From: Rhodococcus zopfii NBRC 100606 = JCM 9919
GTDB lineage: Bacteria; Actinomycetota; Actinomycetes; Mycobacteriales; Mycobacteriaceae
DNA: 64,000 nt
Direction: 5' to 3'
Assembly: GCF_001895025.1 (NCBI RefSeq)
Contig: NZ_BCXI01000017.1
Location: forward strand, 104,247 to 168,246
Below are positions 17,201 to 26,442 of the stretch, piece by piece. The notes beneath the pieces were generated by a model that worked only from the letters and a program-made list of their open reading frames with translations, searched no databases and was not told the DNA's origin. Numbering within the stretch: the stretch's first letter is position 1; each line of letters begins with the position of its first letter. The position numbers and the translations under genes are program-made.

Positions 17201-20200
17201 CGGACGCCGACGAGCTGGTCGTTCCCGACACCGAGTACGGCGAGCCGCTGACCAGCCCCCTGTGGCGGGGCGGTGGTCTGGTCAAGGCACGGAAGGAATC
17301 CGGCGGATACGTCTACCTCTCCCCGGCCACCGCCGCCCAGTACGCCGCTGCCGATGTGTCCGCCGAGCCGCAGACCGCCGTTGAGCAGCCGCAAAGCGAC
17401 GCCACTGCCGCGGCCGAGCTATCCGAGACTGTCGCGGAGGTCACCGCTCCTACCCCGGACACCGGTGGTGACCAGGCCGAACCGGAGACCGGCGCCGCGG
17501 CCGCGCAGACCGCCCCGCAGGTCGAGACCCCGGTGGTGCGTCCTGCACCGCCGACCGCGGCGGCGCAGGACTTCACCCTCGGTACCGAGGTGCTGGTCCC
17601 GTCCGGGGCGAAGGCCCGGGCGCGGGCGAACATCGCCGCCCTGCGTCTGGTGCGTCGGCTCGACGAGCAGCAGCGACCGGCCACCGCCGACGAGCAGGCG
17701 GTGCTGGCGCAGTGGTCCGGTTGGGGAGCGGTCCCGGAGGTCTTCGACAACCGCGCGAAGGTCCTCGCGCAGTGGGGCGACGAGCACGCCGAACTGCTCG
17801 ATCTGCTCGGGGACAAGGGCTTCGCGCAGGCCCGCCAGACCACCCTCAACGCCCACTACACCGACCCGGCGATCGTCGCCGAACTGTGGCGGGCGGTACA
17901 GCGCGCCGGACTGCCAGACGGGGCGCTGCTGCTCGAACCGGGCTGCGGGGCCGGTCATTTCGTCGGCACCGCCCCGGAGAAGGTGCGTATGGTCGGCGTC
18001 GAGATCGAGCCGATCAGCGCGAAGATCGCGCACTACCTGTGTCCCTCGCAGCAGATCCGCAACCACGGCTTCGAACGCAACTTCGCCCCCGCCGGCACCT
18101 TCACCGGGGCGATCGGCAACGTCCCGTTCGGCAAGTTCGCGCCCGTCGATCCGATCCACAACCCGGGCGGGTTGGCGATCCACAACCACTTCATCGCCAA
18201 ATCCCTCGCCCTGACCGCGCCCGGTGGCTACGTCGCCGTGGTGACGAGCATGTTCACCTCGGACGCCAAACGCGCCGAACAGCGCGCCGCGATCACCGCC
18301 ACAGGTGATCTGATCGGTGCGGTGCGTCTGCCCACCGGAGCGTTCGACCGGCAGGCCGGCACCGACGTGGTCACCGACGTGCTCATCTTCCGCCGCCGCG
18401 AGGACGGAACCGCCCCCACCGAGGACACCCTCGACTGGGCACAGCCCGCCGTGCAGGTCGCCGCGGTCGACGCCAAGACCGGTGAGCAGGCGCGGACCTG
18501 GATCAACCCCTACTTCGCGAAGTACCCGGAGCGGGTGCTGGGCACCCTCACCGTCGGGGGCGGCATGTATGCCGGGGGCTCGCTGCGGGTCACCCCGCAC
18601 ACCGGCGCCGCCCTGGGCGAGCAGCTGCGTACCCAGCTCGATCCGCTCATCGACCGGGCCGTCGCCCGTGGTCTCGGGTTCACCGCGCAGGCCCCCGATC
18701 CGGTGCAGGTCGAAGCGTTCACCACGCCGGGATTGCGCACCGGAGCCGGTCTGGACTCGAACGAGGTGCTGCCCGGTGCGATGCGATTCCACGAGACCGA
18801 GAATCGCTTCGAGCAGTTCACCCTCGGCCGCGGCTGGGCCGAGGTCGGCTGCCGCGGCAAGGACCTGGCGCAGCAGTGGAAGGTGCTCATCGCTCTCGGT
18901 GAGACGGTCATGGAGCTGTCCGAGGCCAGCCGCTCCCGCCGCCACACCGTCGCCGACCGTGACGTGATCCGGGGCCGGCTGAACTCGCTCTACGACGGCT
19001 ATGTGCGCCGGTGGGGGCCGCTGAACCGGTTCAAGCTCACCGACCCGACCCCGCTGTCGGAGGCGAAGATCGCCGCTCGCCTGGACAAGGCGATCACCGA
19101 GTGGCGCATCAAGACCGGCCGCGAGGAAGCCCTTGCCGACGGGCTGGACCCGGCCGAGGCCGGCCCCTACACCGGGTCGATCCCCGACGAGGTGTACGAG
19201 GAGCTGTATGACAGGGCGGCCGAGCAGCCGCAGCCGCGCCGCTACTCCGCGCATCTGCAAGGCGCGATCGCCCGCGATCCACGCCTGGGCATGGTGCTGG
19301 CGATCGAGAACTTCCAGTCGCGCTTCGACGGCAGCGAGGCGGTGGCGACCAAGACGGCGATCTTCACCGAGGACACCACCCCGTTCAAGGACAAGGCCAC
19401 CGGCGCCGCCGACCTCGACGAGGCGTTGGCGATCTGCTTCGACGAACTCGGACACATCGCCCCGCACCGGGTCGCCGAGCTGCTGAACCTGTCCGTCGAG
19501 GACACCCTCGACCAGGCCCAGGGCCGCATCTTTCCGTCCCTGCACGCCGACGACCAGTGGGAACTCGCCACCGTCGCGTTGTCCGGGCAGGTCCGCGACA
19601 AACTCACCCTCGCCCAGGTCAAAGCGGCCACCGATCCCCGCTACGCCCCGCTGGTGCAGGCCCTCGAATCGGTGGTGCCGGCGGATGTGGACCCCGCCGA
19701 CATCGGGGTGCGCATCGGCGCGACCTGGGTGCCGATCGAGGACTACCGGGCGTTCCTGATCCAGGAGTTCGGGCTGCGCCCGGACCGGCTCACCGTCGAG
19801 CACGACGCGATCAGCGGCAGCTGGGAGATCTCCACCGACCAGAAAAGCCGCCACGAGTTCTCCAGCGGCTATCCCGACAAGTACGGCACCGGCCGGCTCC
19901 CCGGGGTGAAGATGTTCGAGCTGCTCGCCAACAACAAACCCATCCAGGTCAACAAGACCGCCGACGAGCTGGAGCGCTCCCCCAAGCCGCGGTTCAACGT
20001 CAAGCTCACCGAACAGGCCCACGCCTCGGCGAATGCGCTGGCCGAGCGGTTCGAGAAGTGGCTGTGGGAGGACGGCGACCGCTATCTGCGCCTGGCCCGC
20101 ACCTTCAACGAGCGCTACAACTCGTTCGTCAAACCGGTCCACGACGGACGCAGCAAGACCTTCCCCGGCCTGAACCCGAAATACACGCCCTACGACTACC

Positions 20201-23200
20201 AGGCCGCAGCGGTGCAGCGGTTCCTGCACGACGAGACGATCCTGCTCGACCACGTGGTCGGAGCCGGCAAGACCCTGACGATCACCGCCTCGTGCATGGA
20301 AGCCACACGCCTCGGACAGATCCGCCAACCCTGGATCGTGGTGCCCAATCACCTGCTGGCGCAGTGGGCGGTCGAGGCCCGCGATGCCTACCCGAACGCC
20401 AACATCCTCGTCGCCGCCGAACTCGGCGGCCGCGATGACCGGCAACGCTTCGTCGGGCAGACCGCGGTCGGGGACTGGGATCTGGTGATCGTGCCGCAGT
20501 CGGTGTTCAGTCGCATCGCCATGCGCCGCGAAGCGCAGATCGAGTACCTCGAAAGCGAAATCGCCGAACTACGGCAGGCTCTCGACGCCGCCAACAGCCA
20601 GGGCGCGGAGTTCACGGTCAAGCAGATCGAGAACGCGATCAAGGCCGCCGAAGGCCGCATCGAGAAGATCATCGACGCCAAGGCCACCGACGACGGGCTG
20701 ACCTTCGAACAATCGGGCTGCGATTTCCTGTTCATCGACGAGGCCCACGACTACAAGAACCTCACCCGCCCGTCCAACAGCGCCGACCTGTCGGTGCCGA
20801 CCGGCTCCCAACGCGCCACCGACCTGGAGATGAAAGCCAAGTACCTGCGAGAACAGGCCCGCGCCCGGGGCGCCGAGCAGGGGATGCCGCACGCCCCGGC
20901 CAAGGCGCTCGCGTTCGCCACCGGCACCCCGATCACCAACTCGCTGTCGGAGATCTGGGTGATGACCAAGTACCTGCGCCCGGACCTGCTGCACGCCGCC
21001 GGCCTGGGGCGCATCGACAACTGGGCGGGCACCTTCGCCAAGCCGGTGTCGGTGGCGGAGATGAACATCACCGCCACCCGCATCCAGATGCGCACCCGCA
21101 TGGCCGAATACGCCAACGTCCCCCAGCTGGTGGCGATGCTCGACCAGTTCCGCGACGTGGTGACCGCCGATCAGATCCCGGTGCGCCTGCCCGTCCTCGA
21201 CGGCGGAGCACCGCAGATCGTCGAGTTCGACATGGGCCCCGACGCCATCGACGCGATGGCCGACCTCGATGTGCGCATGGGCATGATCCAGGGCGATCGG
21301 ATGGACCTGGACAACAGCCTCAAGATCGCCACCGACGGGCGCAACCTCACCATGCACCCCTCGCTGGCGAACCTCGCCCCACCCGACCCCGAGCACAGCC
21401 GCATCGAACACGCCGCCGAGCTGATCTGGCAGGTCCACACCGACCATGCCGATCTGCGCATCCCGGCCGACAAGTACGGCCCCGAGATGACCGGGGTGTT
21501 CCAGCTGGTGTTCTGCGACCGCGGCACCCCCAAGGCCGGCGCCGGCCCCAAGGCCCGCAATCTCTACACCGAGCTGCGCGACGCCCTGATCGCTCGGGGC
21601 ATGAAACCCGACGAAATCGCGTTCATGCACGACTACGACAACCCCAAGGCCAAAGCGAGGCTGGTCCAAGCGTGTGCGGACGGGCGGGTCCGGGTGCTGC
21701 TCACCTCCACCAAAAAGGGCGGCACCGGCCTGAACGTCCAGCGGGCGCTCAAACAGATGATCAACCTCGACCCGGCGTGGACCGCCGCCGACATGGAACA
21801 ACGCCTCGGCCGCATCATCCGCCAAGGCAACGTCCACCAGACCGTCCAGGTGGTCAACATGGTCGCCCGCCGCTCCTTCGACGCGATGATGTACCAGTAC
21901 GTGGCCCGCAAATCGAACTTCGTCGCCATGATCCGCAAGGCCGACGTGCCACCGACGATGGAAGACCTCGGCGGGGACCTGACCGTCTCCTGGGCACAGA
22001 GCAAGGCCGCCGCCACCGGCGACCCGGTCTTCGTCGCGCAGGTCGAGGCCGACCAACAGGTCGCCGAACTCGAAGCCCGCCGCGACGCCGTCCTCAACGC
22101 CAACGCCGCCCGCAGCGCCGCGATCCGGGCCTTGAGCAAGACCATCACCACCGACGAGAACCGCCTGCCCGACGTCCGGGCGATGGTCGACAAGCTCACA
22201 GCGTGGACCAGCATCGACGACCGCGCCACGAAGATATGGCACTTCCCCCACACAGCGATCCCCGACTCGGAAACCGCCGACCTGGCCGACGCGCTGCGAA
22301 GCTCGTTGATCCGGCTCAAAGAGGAAGTGACCCGCAGCAACGACGACGTGGTGTTCGGCGTCATCAACGGCGTGCCGCTGCAACTCGGCTACACCCAGGT
22401 CCTCGGCCAGTTCTACATCTCCGTCGGCGAGGAGATCGCCTGGTACGAACGCGACCGGTTCCTCAACGCGGTCGAGAAAGCCAGTGGGGCGCAGGGGATG
22501 CTGACCACCCTCCGCAATCTCGCCGAGAAGGCCACCCGGCAGGTGCCGGTCATCGAAGCGAGGATCGAACACAACCGGGTCCGGCTCGCCGACGCCGAGG
22601 CCGAACCGGAACTCGAGTTCACCGAGACAGACGAACTCGACGCCGCGAAACTGCGGGCCGAAGAGCTGCGCCTGGAGGTCAACGCCCGCGAGAACTCCCC
22701 CGAAGCACTACGCCGAGCCCGCGAAGACCAGCAGCGCCGGGCCGCCGACGGGCAGTACCCGCAGTGGACCCTCGACCTGAACCCCACCGATGCCTGGGCC
22801 GAGCACCGGAACATGAGCAAGGCCGACCTCATCGCCTCGGTGCCGGAGCGCATGGCCGCCGCCCGGCAGCAATGGCTCGCCGGTGCCGAGCAGCGCGAAG
22901 CGGGTCGCAAGGCCGACCCGTGGGTGGCTCTCGACGAGACCGAAGCGCTCTGGCAGTACGGCTTCGACGCCGGCACCGGCCGGCCCGGCGCCCGGGTGTA
23001 CTGGGACGATCGGCAATGGCACCTCGAAGCGTGGGACGGCAACGGCGCGATCGAACGCGACGCCGTGAACACCCGAGGCGAGGCATTCAGCCTCGGCATC
23101 CGCGTAGTCGACAAGTTCGCCGCCGACCGGCAGATCCCTCGCGAGGCGATCCACCAGGCCGGCCTCGAGCGCCGCGAACGCCTCGACAACGCCGCGTCCC

Positions 23201-23463
23201 CCACGACGGTGGAATCGACCGCCGCAGTGGTCGAACCCACCGACGCGATCGTGGAGCCGACCGAGACGGTCAGCGCCGCCACCGACACCTTCGAGCTCGA
23301 TGAGGCCCTCGTGCAGGGCTTGCGTGCCGCAGGCGACGTTCGCCCACTGCACAAGGTGAATCCCCACGGCACAGGGCCGCAACAGCAGCAGCACATCGAC
23401 CCGACACGGCAGTACGAAGCCGAATACGGAGGCGGGTACGAGGAAGACGGCCGCGCCGTCTGA
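14287..23463 (+). CDS. giant N6-methylase/helicase, DarB-like
   Basis: The product is about 3,058 residues. Numbering starts at 14287, where native-looking coding begins at a CTG; the first in-frame TTG is at 14386 and the first GTG near 14572. An SAM-binding motif I (LLEPGCGAGHF, about 1214-1224) and NVPFG in place of NPPF mark an N6-adenine methylase. A superfamily 2 helicase follows: GAGKT near 1990, IDEAHD near 2150 with a coiled-coil insert before it, SGTP-like ATGTPIT, and EQRLGRIIRQGN near 2504. Acidic low-complexity linkers separate an N-terminal region of unknown fold. The order matches phage P1 DarB, which protects incoming DNA from restriction. Anti-restriction during conjugation is inference. 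A Fic pair lies immediately downstream. Confidence 0.88.
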   Translation: MIQAQWARVRDELVDLRSQGKNASCALASARRALATAQERGLPDGIAANTANVASCTEQLERLRGQWRELRGRENQLRSELHALGIDPESVPKQTVREVAAAQPAWREHPATARQLRTLERLARETHVPFVVDEDITKGQAHDLIASLLADNIPQAQFTDRPAGPMFLPAATPTEPTEPAAPDTPPAPKPPPAETPVIDPLGEVERRLLERLAELDAEADAAANPEVNTAAQFFSWADGHFKVKAQVALADLMTDRQSLTDKMFAVCRSILADPKRWGELGRRAAEAYWQARTGEPVQHPVTAEVADTIVGARASEDRAVTEDFLDTTQHVLDAQERAELATAEQRSVHVDAVQDGIDQAATVEVEQWWARGRAAYDPSDPLTLPQPDTDPQIAAAIKTVRGRKARDEIRAQWFAGVEQGRREATAEERSALVAEVAVDPRLIARVEGRRPDYLPTVARDEAKSLIAEAARDGSPLRQAAAKVLLEHHRLPAELYERAYAEWDRIHGPELTWDQATAGEWTAWMTLQLRRDPLVGSWAGQPMWTRTDLIEFGIETAFAVMAEERPDLIAATAGIPTERLAAELRGNIIPNLPQPQAPDVSALFVATGEFRQLRLQDYVESRVQHYSIHGWAYTLDGGSTSTTAGHNPRVAIGALLDARAKPIPEWIDRIYRPYAQARATVVTRAITYARNNEFYHAEARSDLLWQYDESGIFVAAHSLLEDVRRGIIEQLRSDVPAEVELLESLGVDLEWTLGHDADPKVLREIRAAGEDLYSLTPTDLTFAGAGDVVVGDSDGRHVTIRSGWAQNSSEHITYVDGEPRPELTMRDAIAEARAVLAADPQAEQLDPERTTEAEAELDTDTDTDTEAEAEVDTHDKPATETEQPQVSEEAPPPSPRVLAPAVDDTGAVIFEEVESAPTEPSAPAGPDTATTSWMLTDRPTVAHIGPIVAPAPAPEPALAPEPEAVAEPIKAAADADELVVPDTEYGEPLTSPLWRGGGLVKARKESGGYVYLSPATAAQYAAADVSAEPQTAVEQPQSDATAAAELSETVAEVTAPTPDTGGDQAEPETGAAAAQTAPQVETPVVRPAPPTAAAQDFTLGTEVLVPSGAKARARANIAALRLVRRLDEQQRPATADEQAVLAQWSGWGAVPEVFDNRAKVLAQWGDEHAELLDLLGDKGFAQARQTTLNAHYTDPAIVAELWRAVQRAGLPDGALLLEPGCGAGHFVGTAPEKVRMVGVEIEPISAKIAHYLCPSQQIRNHGFERNFAPAGTFTGAIGNVPFGKFAPVDPIHNPGGLAIHNHFIAKSLALTAPGGYVAVVTSMFTSDAKRAEQRAAITATGDLIGAVRLPTGAFDRQAGTDVVTDVLIFRRREDGTAPTEDTLDWAQPAVQVAAVDAKTGEQARTWINPYFAKYPERVLGTLTVGGGMYAGGSLRVTPHTGAALGEQLRTQLDPLIDRAVARGLGFTAQAPDPVQVEAFTTPGLRTGAGLDSNEVLPGAMRFHETENRFEQFTLGRGWAEVGCRGKDLAQQWKVLIALGETVMELSEASRSRRHTVADRDVIRGRLNSLYDGYVRRWGPLNRFKLTDPTPLSEAKIAARLDKAITEWRIKTGREEALADGLDPAEAGPYTGSIPDEVYEELYDRAAEQPQPRRYSAHLQGAIARDPRLGMVLAIENFQSRFDGSEAVATKTAIFTEDTTPFKDKATGAADLDEALAICFDELGHIAPHRVAELLNLSVEDTLDQAQGRIFPSLHADDQWELATVALSGQVRDKLTLAQVKAATDPRYAPLVQALESVVPADVDPADIGVRIGATWVPIEDYRAFLIQEFGLRPDRLTVEHDAISGSWEISTDQKSRHEFSSGYPDKYGTGRLPGVKMFELLANNKPIQVNKTADELERSPKPRFNVKLTEQAHASANALAERFEKWLWEDGDRYLRLARTFNERYNSFVKPVHDGRSKTFPGLNPKYTPYDYQAAAVQRFLHDETILLDHVVGAGKTLTITASCMEATRLGQIRQPWIVVPNHLLAQWAVEARDAYPNANILVAAELGGRDDRQRFVGQTAVGDWDLVIVPQSVFSRIAMRREAQIEYLESEIAELRQALDAANSQGAEFTVKQIENAIKAAEGRIEKIIDAKATDDGLTFEQSGCDFLFIDEAHDYKNLTRPSNSADLSVPTGSQRATDLEMKAKYLREQARARGAEQGMPHAPAKALAFATGTPITNSLSEIWVMTKYLRPDLLHAAGLGRIDNWAGTFAKPVSVAEMNITATRIQMRTRMAEYANVPQLVAMLDQFRDVVTADQIPVRLPVLDGGAPQIVEFDMGPDAIDAMADLDVRMGMIQGDRMDLDNSLKIATDGRNLTMHPSLANLAPPDPEHSRIEHAAELIWQVHTDHADLRIPADKYGPEMTGVFQLVFCDRGTPKAGAGPKARNLYTELRDALIARGMKPDEIAFMHDYDNPKAKARLVQACADGRVRVLLTSTKKGGTGLNVQRALKQMINLDPAWTAADMEQRLGRIIRQGNVHQTVQVVNMVARRSFDAMMYQYVARKSNFVAMIRKADVPPTMEDLGGDLTVSWAQSKAAATGDPVFVAQVEADQQVAELEARRDAVLNANAARSAAIRALSKTITTDENRLPDVRAMVDKLTAWTSIDDRATKIWHFPHTAIPDSETADLADALRSSLIRLKEEVTRSNDDVVFGVINGVPLQLGYTQVLGQFYISVGEEIAWYERDRFLNAVEKASGAQGMLTTLRNLAEKATRQVPVIEARIEHNRVRLADAEAEPELEFTETDELDAAKLRAEELRLEVNARENSPEALRRAREDQQRRAADGQYPQWTLDLNPTDAWAEHRNMSKADLIASVPERMAAARQQWLAGAEQREAGRKADPWVALDETEALWQYGFDAGTGRPGARVYWDDRQWHLEAWDGNGAIERDAVNTRGEAFSLGIRVVDKFAADRQIPREAIHQAGLERRERLDNAASPTTVESTAAVVEPTDAIVEPTETVSAATDTFELDEALVQGLRAAGDVRPLHKVNPHGTGPQQQQHIDPTRQYEAEYGGGYEEDGRAV

Positions 23464-23546
23464 CCGCGTCTCTAACCTCGGCACCACCGGTGGGGCAGGA
23501 CGCATCCCGGTCCTGCTCCACCGCCACCACCGACCAGGGAGAACCT

Positions 23547-23735
23547 GTGACACCACGCAAGACCGAAGCCGAAGCCCGCGCCGCCGTCGCCGCGATGGAA
23601 CCGATCATGGCCATCGAAGGCCGCGAGATGAGCGAGGGCGACAAAGAACTGCTGGTCGAACTGATCCAAGGCACCACGACCATCGAAGAAGTCACCAAGA
23701 TCATGGCGCGCGAAGCCGGCTACGAGATCGACTGA
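23547..23735 (+). CDS. VbhA-like antitoxin of the second Fic pair
   Basis: The 62-residue product has the helical layout of Antitoxin_VbhA, with EPIMAIEGREMSE followed by VELIQGTTTIEEV. E24-G25 match the ExG part of the inhibition motif, while the usual Ser/Thr is replaced by Ile20. The GTG at 23547 follows an AGGGAGA site by 5 bp; an earlier in-frame start lacks one. The Fic gene begins one base after the stop, so translation is coupled. It lies 83 bp downstream of the giant gene and probably shares its transcript. Confidence 0.85.
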   Translation: MTPRKTEAEARAAVAAMEPIMAIEGREMSEGDKELLVELIQGTTTIEEVTKIMAREAGYEID

Positions 23736-23736
23736 C

Positions 23737-24684
23737 ATGGCCCCGCGCTACTCCCGCGAATGGCTCGACTACTTCATCCCCGACACGGTCGACTGGCACT
23801 CGGACGGAATGCCCGACACCAGCCGCGCCGTGATGAAAAGCCTGGTCCTGCGATCGGAGAAATGGCCGCACGGCATCCCCGACGCCGACCTGCTGCACCG
23901 CACCGAAGGCGTCATCAGCTACATGCGCATGCAGGAGCTGGCCGACGATCCGATCCCCGGCCGGTTCGACCTGCCACACTTCCAACGCATCCACCACCAC
24001 CTGTTCCAGGACGTCTACCCCTGGGCCGGCCAGTTGCGCACCGCACCACGGGACTGGCCGATGGTCAAGATGGGGCCGGACGTCGCCGCCGTGCGCGCCG
24101 GCGGACGCCCCGTCACCGAAATCCCGCATTCGTACTTCAAGGCCCGCGAGGTCCTGACGGCCGCCACCGCTGTTCTCGACCGCGTCACAGCGAAGAACAA
24201 CCTGCGCGGACTCGGACGAGAACAGTTCCTCGACGAGCTGACGAAAGTGTGGGCACGGATCAACTTCGTGCACCCGTTCCGGGAAGGGAACACCCGAACA
24301 CAGTTCGCGTTCTTCCGGCAGCTGTGCGCCGAGGCCGGCTACACCCTTCACACCGACCGCTTCATCGCCGTCAAGAGAGCCGACCTCGCCAGCAACCCTC
24401 TGCTCGGAGACCTCCGCGAGCAATTCGTCTGGGGGCGCTTCGAGTACATGCAGATCGGCGACACCCGCCTCATGCGCGAAGTACTCGACATGGCGATCAC
24501 CGACCCCATCCCCGTCGGCCCGATCATCGACCACGGCGTCGACCTACGCGCCATCGCCGCCGCGACCCTCGGCCACCCCCGGCCCGCCCGGGCAAGAACC
24601 CCCGGCACCACCGCGCCAGACACCCCCGCCGCGACCGTGGACCTGCCCCATAGTCACCACACGAGCCACAACCTCGACCCGTAG
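23737..24684 (+). CDS. Fic family toxin (VbhT-like AMPylase)
   Basis: The product is 315 residues. The active-site loop HPFREGNTR (179-187) carries catalytic H179, E183, N185 and R187, as in VbhT-type Fic enzymes of conjugative systems. VYPWAGQLRT near 93-102 and the following segment form the usual core before it. The C-terminal 50 residues are Pro/Thr/His-rich and probably disordered. Bartonella VbhT is a conjugation-linked Fic toxin held by VbhA, so this pair fits an addiction or interbacterial role, which is inference. Unlike the first Fic, the loop is canonical. Confidence 0.92.
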   Translation: MAPRYSREWLDYFIPDTVDWHSDGMPDTSRAVMKSLVLRSEKWPHGIPDADLLHRTEGVISYMRMQELADDPIPGRFDLPHFQRIHHHLFQDVYPWAGQLRTAPRDWPMVKMGPDVAAVRAGGRPVTEIPHSYFKAREVLTAATAVLDRVTAKNNLRGLGREQFLDELTKVWARINFVHPFREGNTRTQFAFFRQLCAEAGYTLHTDRFIAVKRADLASNPLLGDLREQFVWGRFEYMQIGDTRLMREVLDMAITDPIPVGPIIDHGVDLRAIAAATLGHPRPARARTPGTTAPDTPAATVDLPHSHHTSHNLDP

Positions 24685-24723
24685 TTCGAATACCGAATAA
24701 GACGGAAAGAGCAGATATTCGAA
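24685..24723. repeat. AT-rich inverted repeat after the Fic operon
   Basis: TTCGAATA (24685-24692) and TATTCGAA (24716-24723) form perfect 8-bp arms with a 23-base spacer, directly after the Fic stop codon. The spacer also repeats CGAATA. It could be a binding site for a dimeric regulator or part of a recombination site. It has no GC stem, so a terminator role is unlikely. Confidence 0.45.
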
Positions 24724-25495
24724 ATAGTGAGGGGGTGCGGCAACGCCTGCGAGGTGGCGGAGGAAACCGCACGCCCGTATCCGCGCGGTCCTGCCGTCAC
24801 CGCCGACTCGGTAGACCTCGATCGGGTCCGTCACTGCTTCGAGGGCAAGCCGGCGCGCAGCGGTGGCGCGGCAGCCTCACGACCATCCCTGCCGCGTAGC
24901 TACCGCTCCCTCTGCGAGGCTCCCGGCTCCCTTGCGGGCCACTGCACTCCGAACAGCATCGGCCCCGTATGTGGCGGAATCAGGATCTCGGCCCCACACG
25001 AACAGCGGTACGTCCGGTGGCCCATCACCCCCGACGGCCGCCGAGCCGTCTCACGCGAACAGGAATTCACCCCACCGCCACACGATTCGGCCCCAGATCA
25101 TGCCCCGCTGGGCACATCTGCGGAGCGCGTTCGTACGCCACCACCCCCCGATTTTCGCACATACTTTCGAACCCTCGCTATGATCGGGGCGCGGCAGGTC
25201 GATGGAGGGGCGCCAACGGCGGTCTTCGGGAAGCATCGGCCTGCCGCCGCTCGTCAGCGCGCATGGGCCGCTACCTCTCCGAACCCGGTGAACGCCGCCA
25301 CCGGGTCCGGGCCGGGGATTCCGGAGAATCCTCGAGCCGAGATGAGGGAGGTAGCGGCCCCTTGCTCGCCGCTGATCGGGACTGTAGCGCACACGCCGGC
25401 CCCCTCGCGCCGCGCCCGCATCACATTGCCGAACGGCTCCCCTGACGTGCAGGCCACTACGATCGTCGCCATCACAGCCGGCCGGAGGGATGAAG
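24685..25495. other. 800-bp gene-poor spacer
   Basis: I see no defensible gene here. The open frames on both strands are Pro/Arg-rich or break into each other. An AT-rich inverted repeat sits at its left end (24685-24723). A TATGAT at 25179-25184 could be a -10 element, but no matching -35 is seen. Confidence 0.4.
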
Positions 25496-26074
25496 ATGAG
25501 CACAGCTGCACTGCCTCGATCCGCGATGTCGACCCTAAATATCGCCGGGTACGGTGTGGCCTGCGTCGCGAGCCTCGTCCTCATCGTGGCCAGCCTCGGC
25601 CCCTGGGGAGTAGCGCAAACTCCGGTCAACTCGTTGACCTTCAACGGCACCGACGGCACGGACGGCAAGATCACCCTGATTGCTGGCTGCGTCGCCGGAG
25701 CGAGCCTGCTGCTCCGCGCCGTATGGGATTCCCTCTGGCCGTTCGTGGTAGCCATGCTCGCCGGCGTCGTCTGCGCTGTAACGGGGTTTGTCGACCTGTC
25801 GCGGGGTCAGGCACTGTTCAGCGACGACCAGACGTTTGTCTCAGTCGGCTGGGGACTGTGGCTGCTGTGCATCGGATCCGTCGCCCTTCTACTCGGTGTC
25901 GCCCTGTGCGCGATCACCCAGGCGAAGAACAGCGACTGGACCATCGGCGCCGAACTGCGGGAACTCGCCGGAAACCCCCGCGAGTTGACGTTCGCAATCG
26001 CATCCGTACTGTGCGCCATCGCCACGATCATCCTGGTCGTCTGGGCCGTCAGCATCCGACCTCTCTGGCAGTGA
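25496..26074 (+). CDS. membrane protein, paralogue of the 47.7-kb gene
   Basis: The 192-residue product has about five hydrophobic segments. It shares its order of features with the C-terminal half of the protein at 47724: a GPW motif after the first helix, a DG-x2-TL segment, and VGWGLWL before the last pair of helices. It lacks the DUF2510 N-terminus of that protein. The second ATG (25496) is best because GGAGGG sits 6 bp upstream, while it abuts the first ATG. A membrane location is clear but function is unknown. Confidence 0.7.
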   Translation: MSTAALPRSAMSTLNIAGYGVACVASLVLIVASLGPWGVAQTPVNSLTFNGTDGTDGKITLIAGCVAGASLLLRAVWDSLWPFVVAMLAGVVCAVTGFVDLSRGQALFSDDQTFVSVGWGLWLLCIGSVALLLGVALCAITQAKNSDWTIGAELRELAGNPRELTFAIASVLCAIATIILVVWAVSIRPLWQ

Positions 26075-26164
26075 ACCCCGACATGTGATCGATGCGTTTG
26101 CCCGGAGGCGATCTCTCGCGGTCTCAGTCCTCGACGGTGGAACGCGGAGGTTTCGCGGGCCACC

Positions 26165-26180
26165 TTCGGTGTCCACCGAA
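26165..26180. repeat. short perfect palindrome
   Basis: TTCGGTG-TC-CACCGAA forms 7-bp arms with a two-base centre. It lies about 90 bp after the membrane-protein stop. It may be part of a terminator or an operator; no T-run follows. Confidence 0.4.
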
Positions 26181-26218
26181 TCGAGCTCCGCTGCGCTCCG
26201 CCCTGAAAAGGACTCTCT

Positions 26219-26398
26219 CTTTGCCCTTCTTGCCTTCCGATCATGACCGGCCGGCCGCTGCGCGCAACCCCTGGGCGCTACGCGGCCTGACGGCCCGAAA
26301 ACTCTCTCCTCCGCTTCGCTCCCCCGAGACTTTTCGTCCCAGGGATTGCACTCCGCGTCCTTAGGCCGGTCGTTATCTCCATGCCAGAAGGGCAAAAG
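26219..26398. repeat. 180-bp element with imperfect terminal inverted repeats
   Basis: The left arm (26219-26252) and right arm (26364-26398) pair at about 26 of 34 positions, with GCCCTTCT and GACCGGCC conserved exactly at outer and inner ends. About 110 bp lie between, with no coding capacity. The layout fits a MITE or a large hairpin in the leader of the downstream gene. No target-site duplication was found by eye. Confidence 0.4.
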
Positions 26399-26442
26399 AT
26401 CAGGCGGGCCGCGCAGGTCCGCCGCGACCATGAGGAGAGGCC

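Larger units (their letters stand above)
26075..26442. other. structured intergenic region
   Basis: No gene is seen. The region has a short perfect palindrome at 26165, a long imperfect inverted repeat at 26219-26398, and runs of the CTCCGCT-GCGCTCC type, two of which also form small hairpins. Such palindrome-rich extragenic DNA may be a MITE or a structured leader before the DUF4192 gene. Confidence 0.4.

Noticed and set aside
25254..25511. 85-codon minus-strand frame in the 24.7-25.5 kb spacer
   Set aside because: It reads partly native but has no ribosome site at either ATG and no recognisable family.
24727..26088. 453-codon plus-strand frame
   Set aside because: It is Pro/Arg/Ser-rich, and its right half is a shadow of the membrane-protein gene at 25496.
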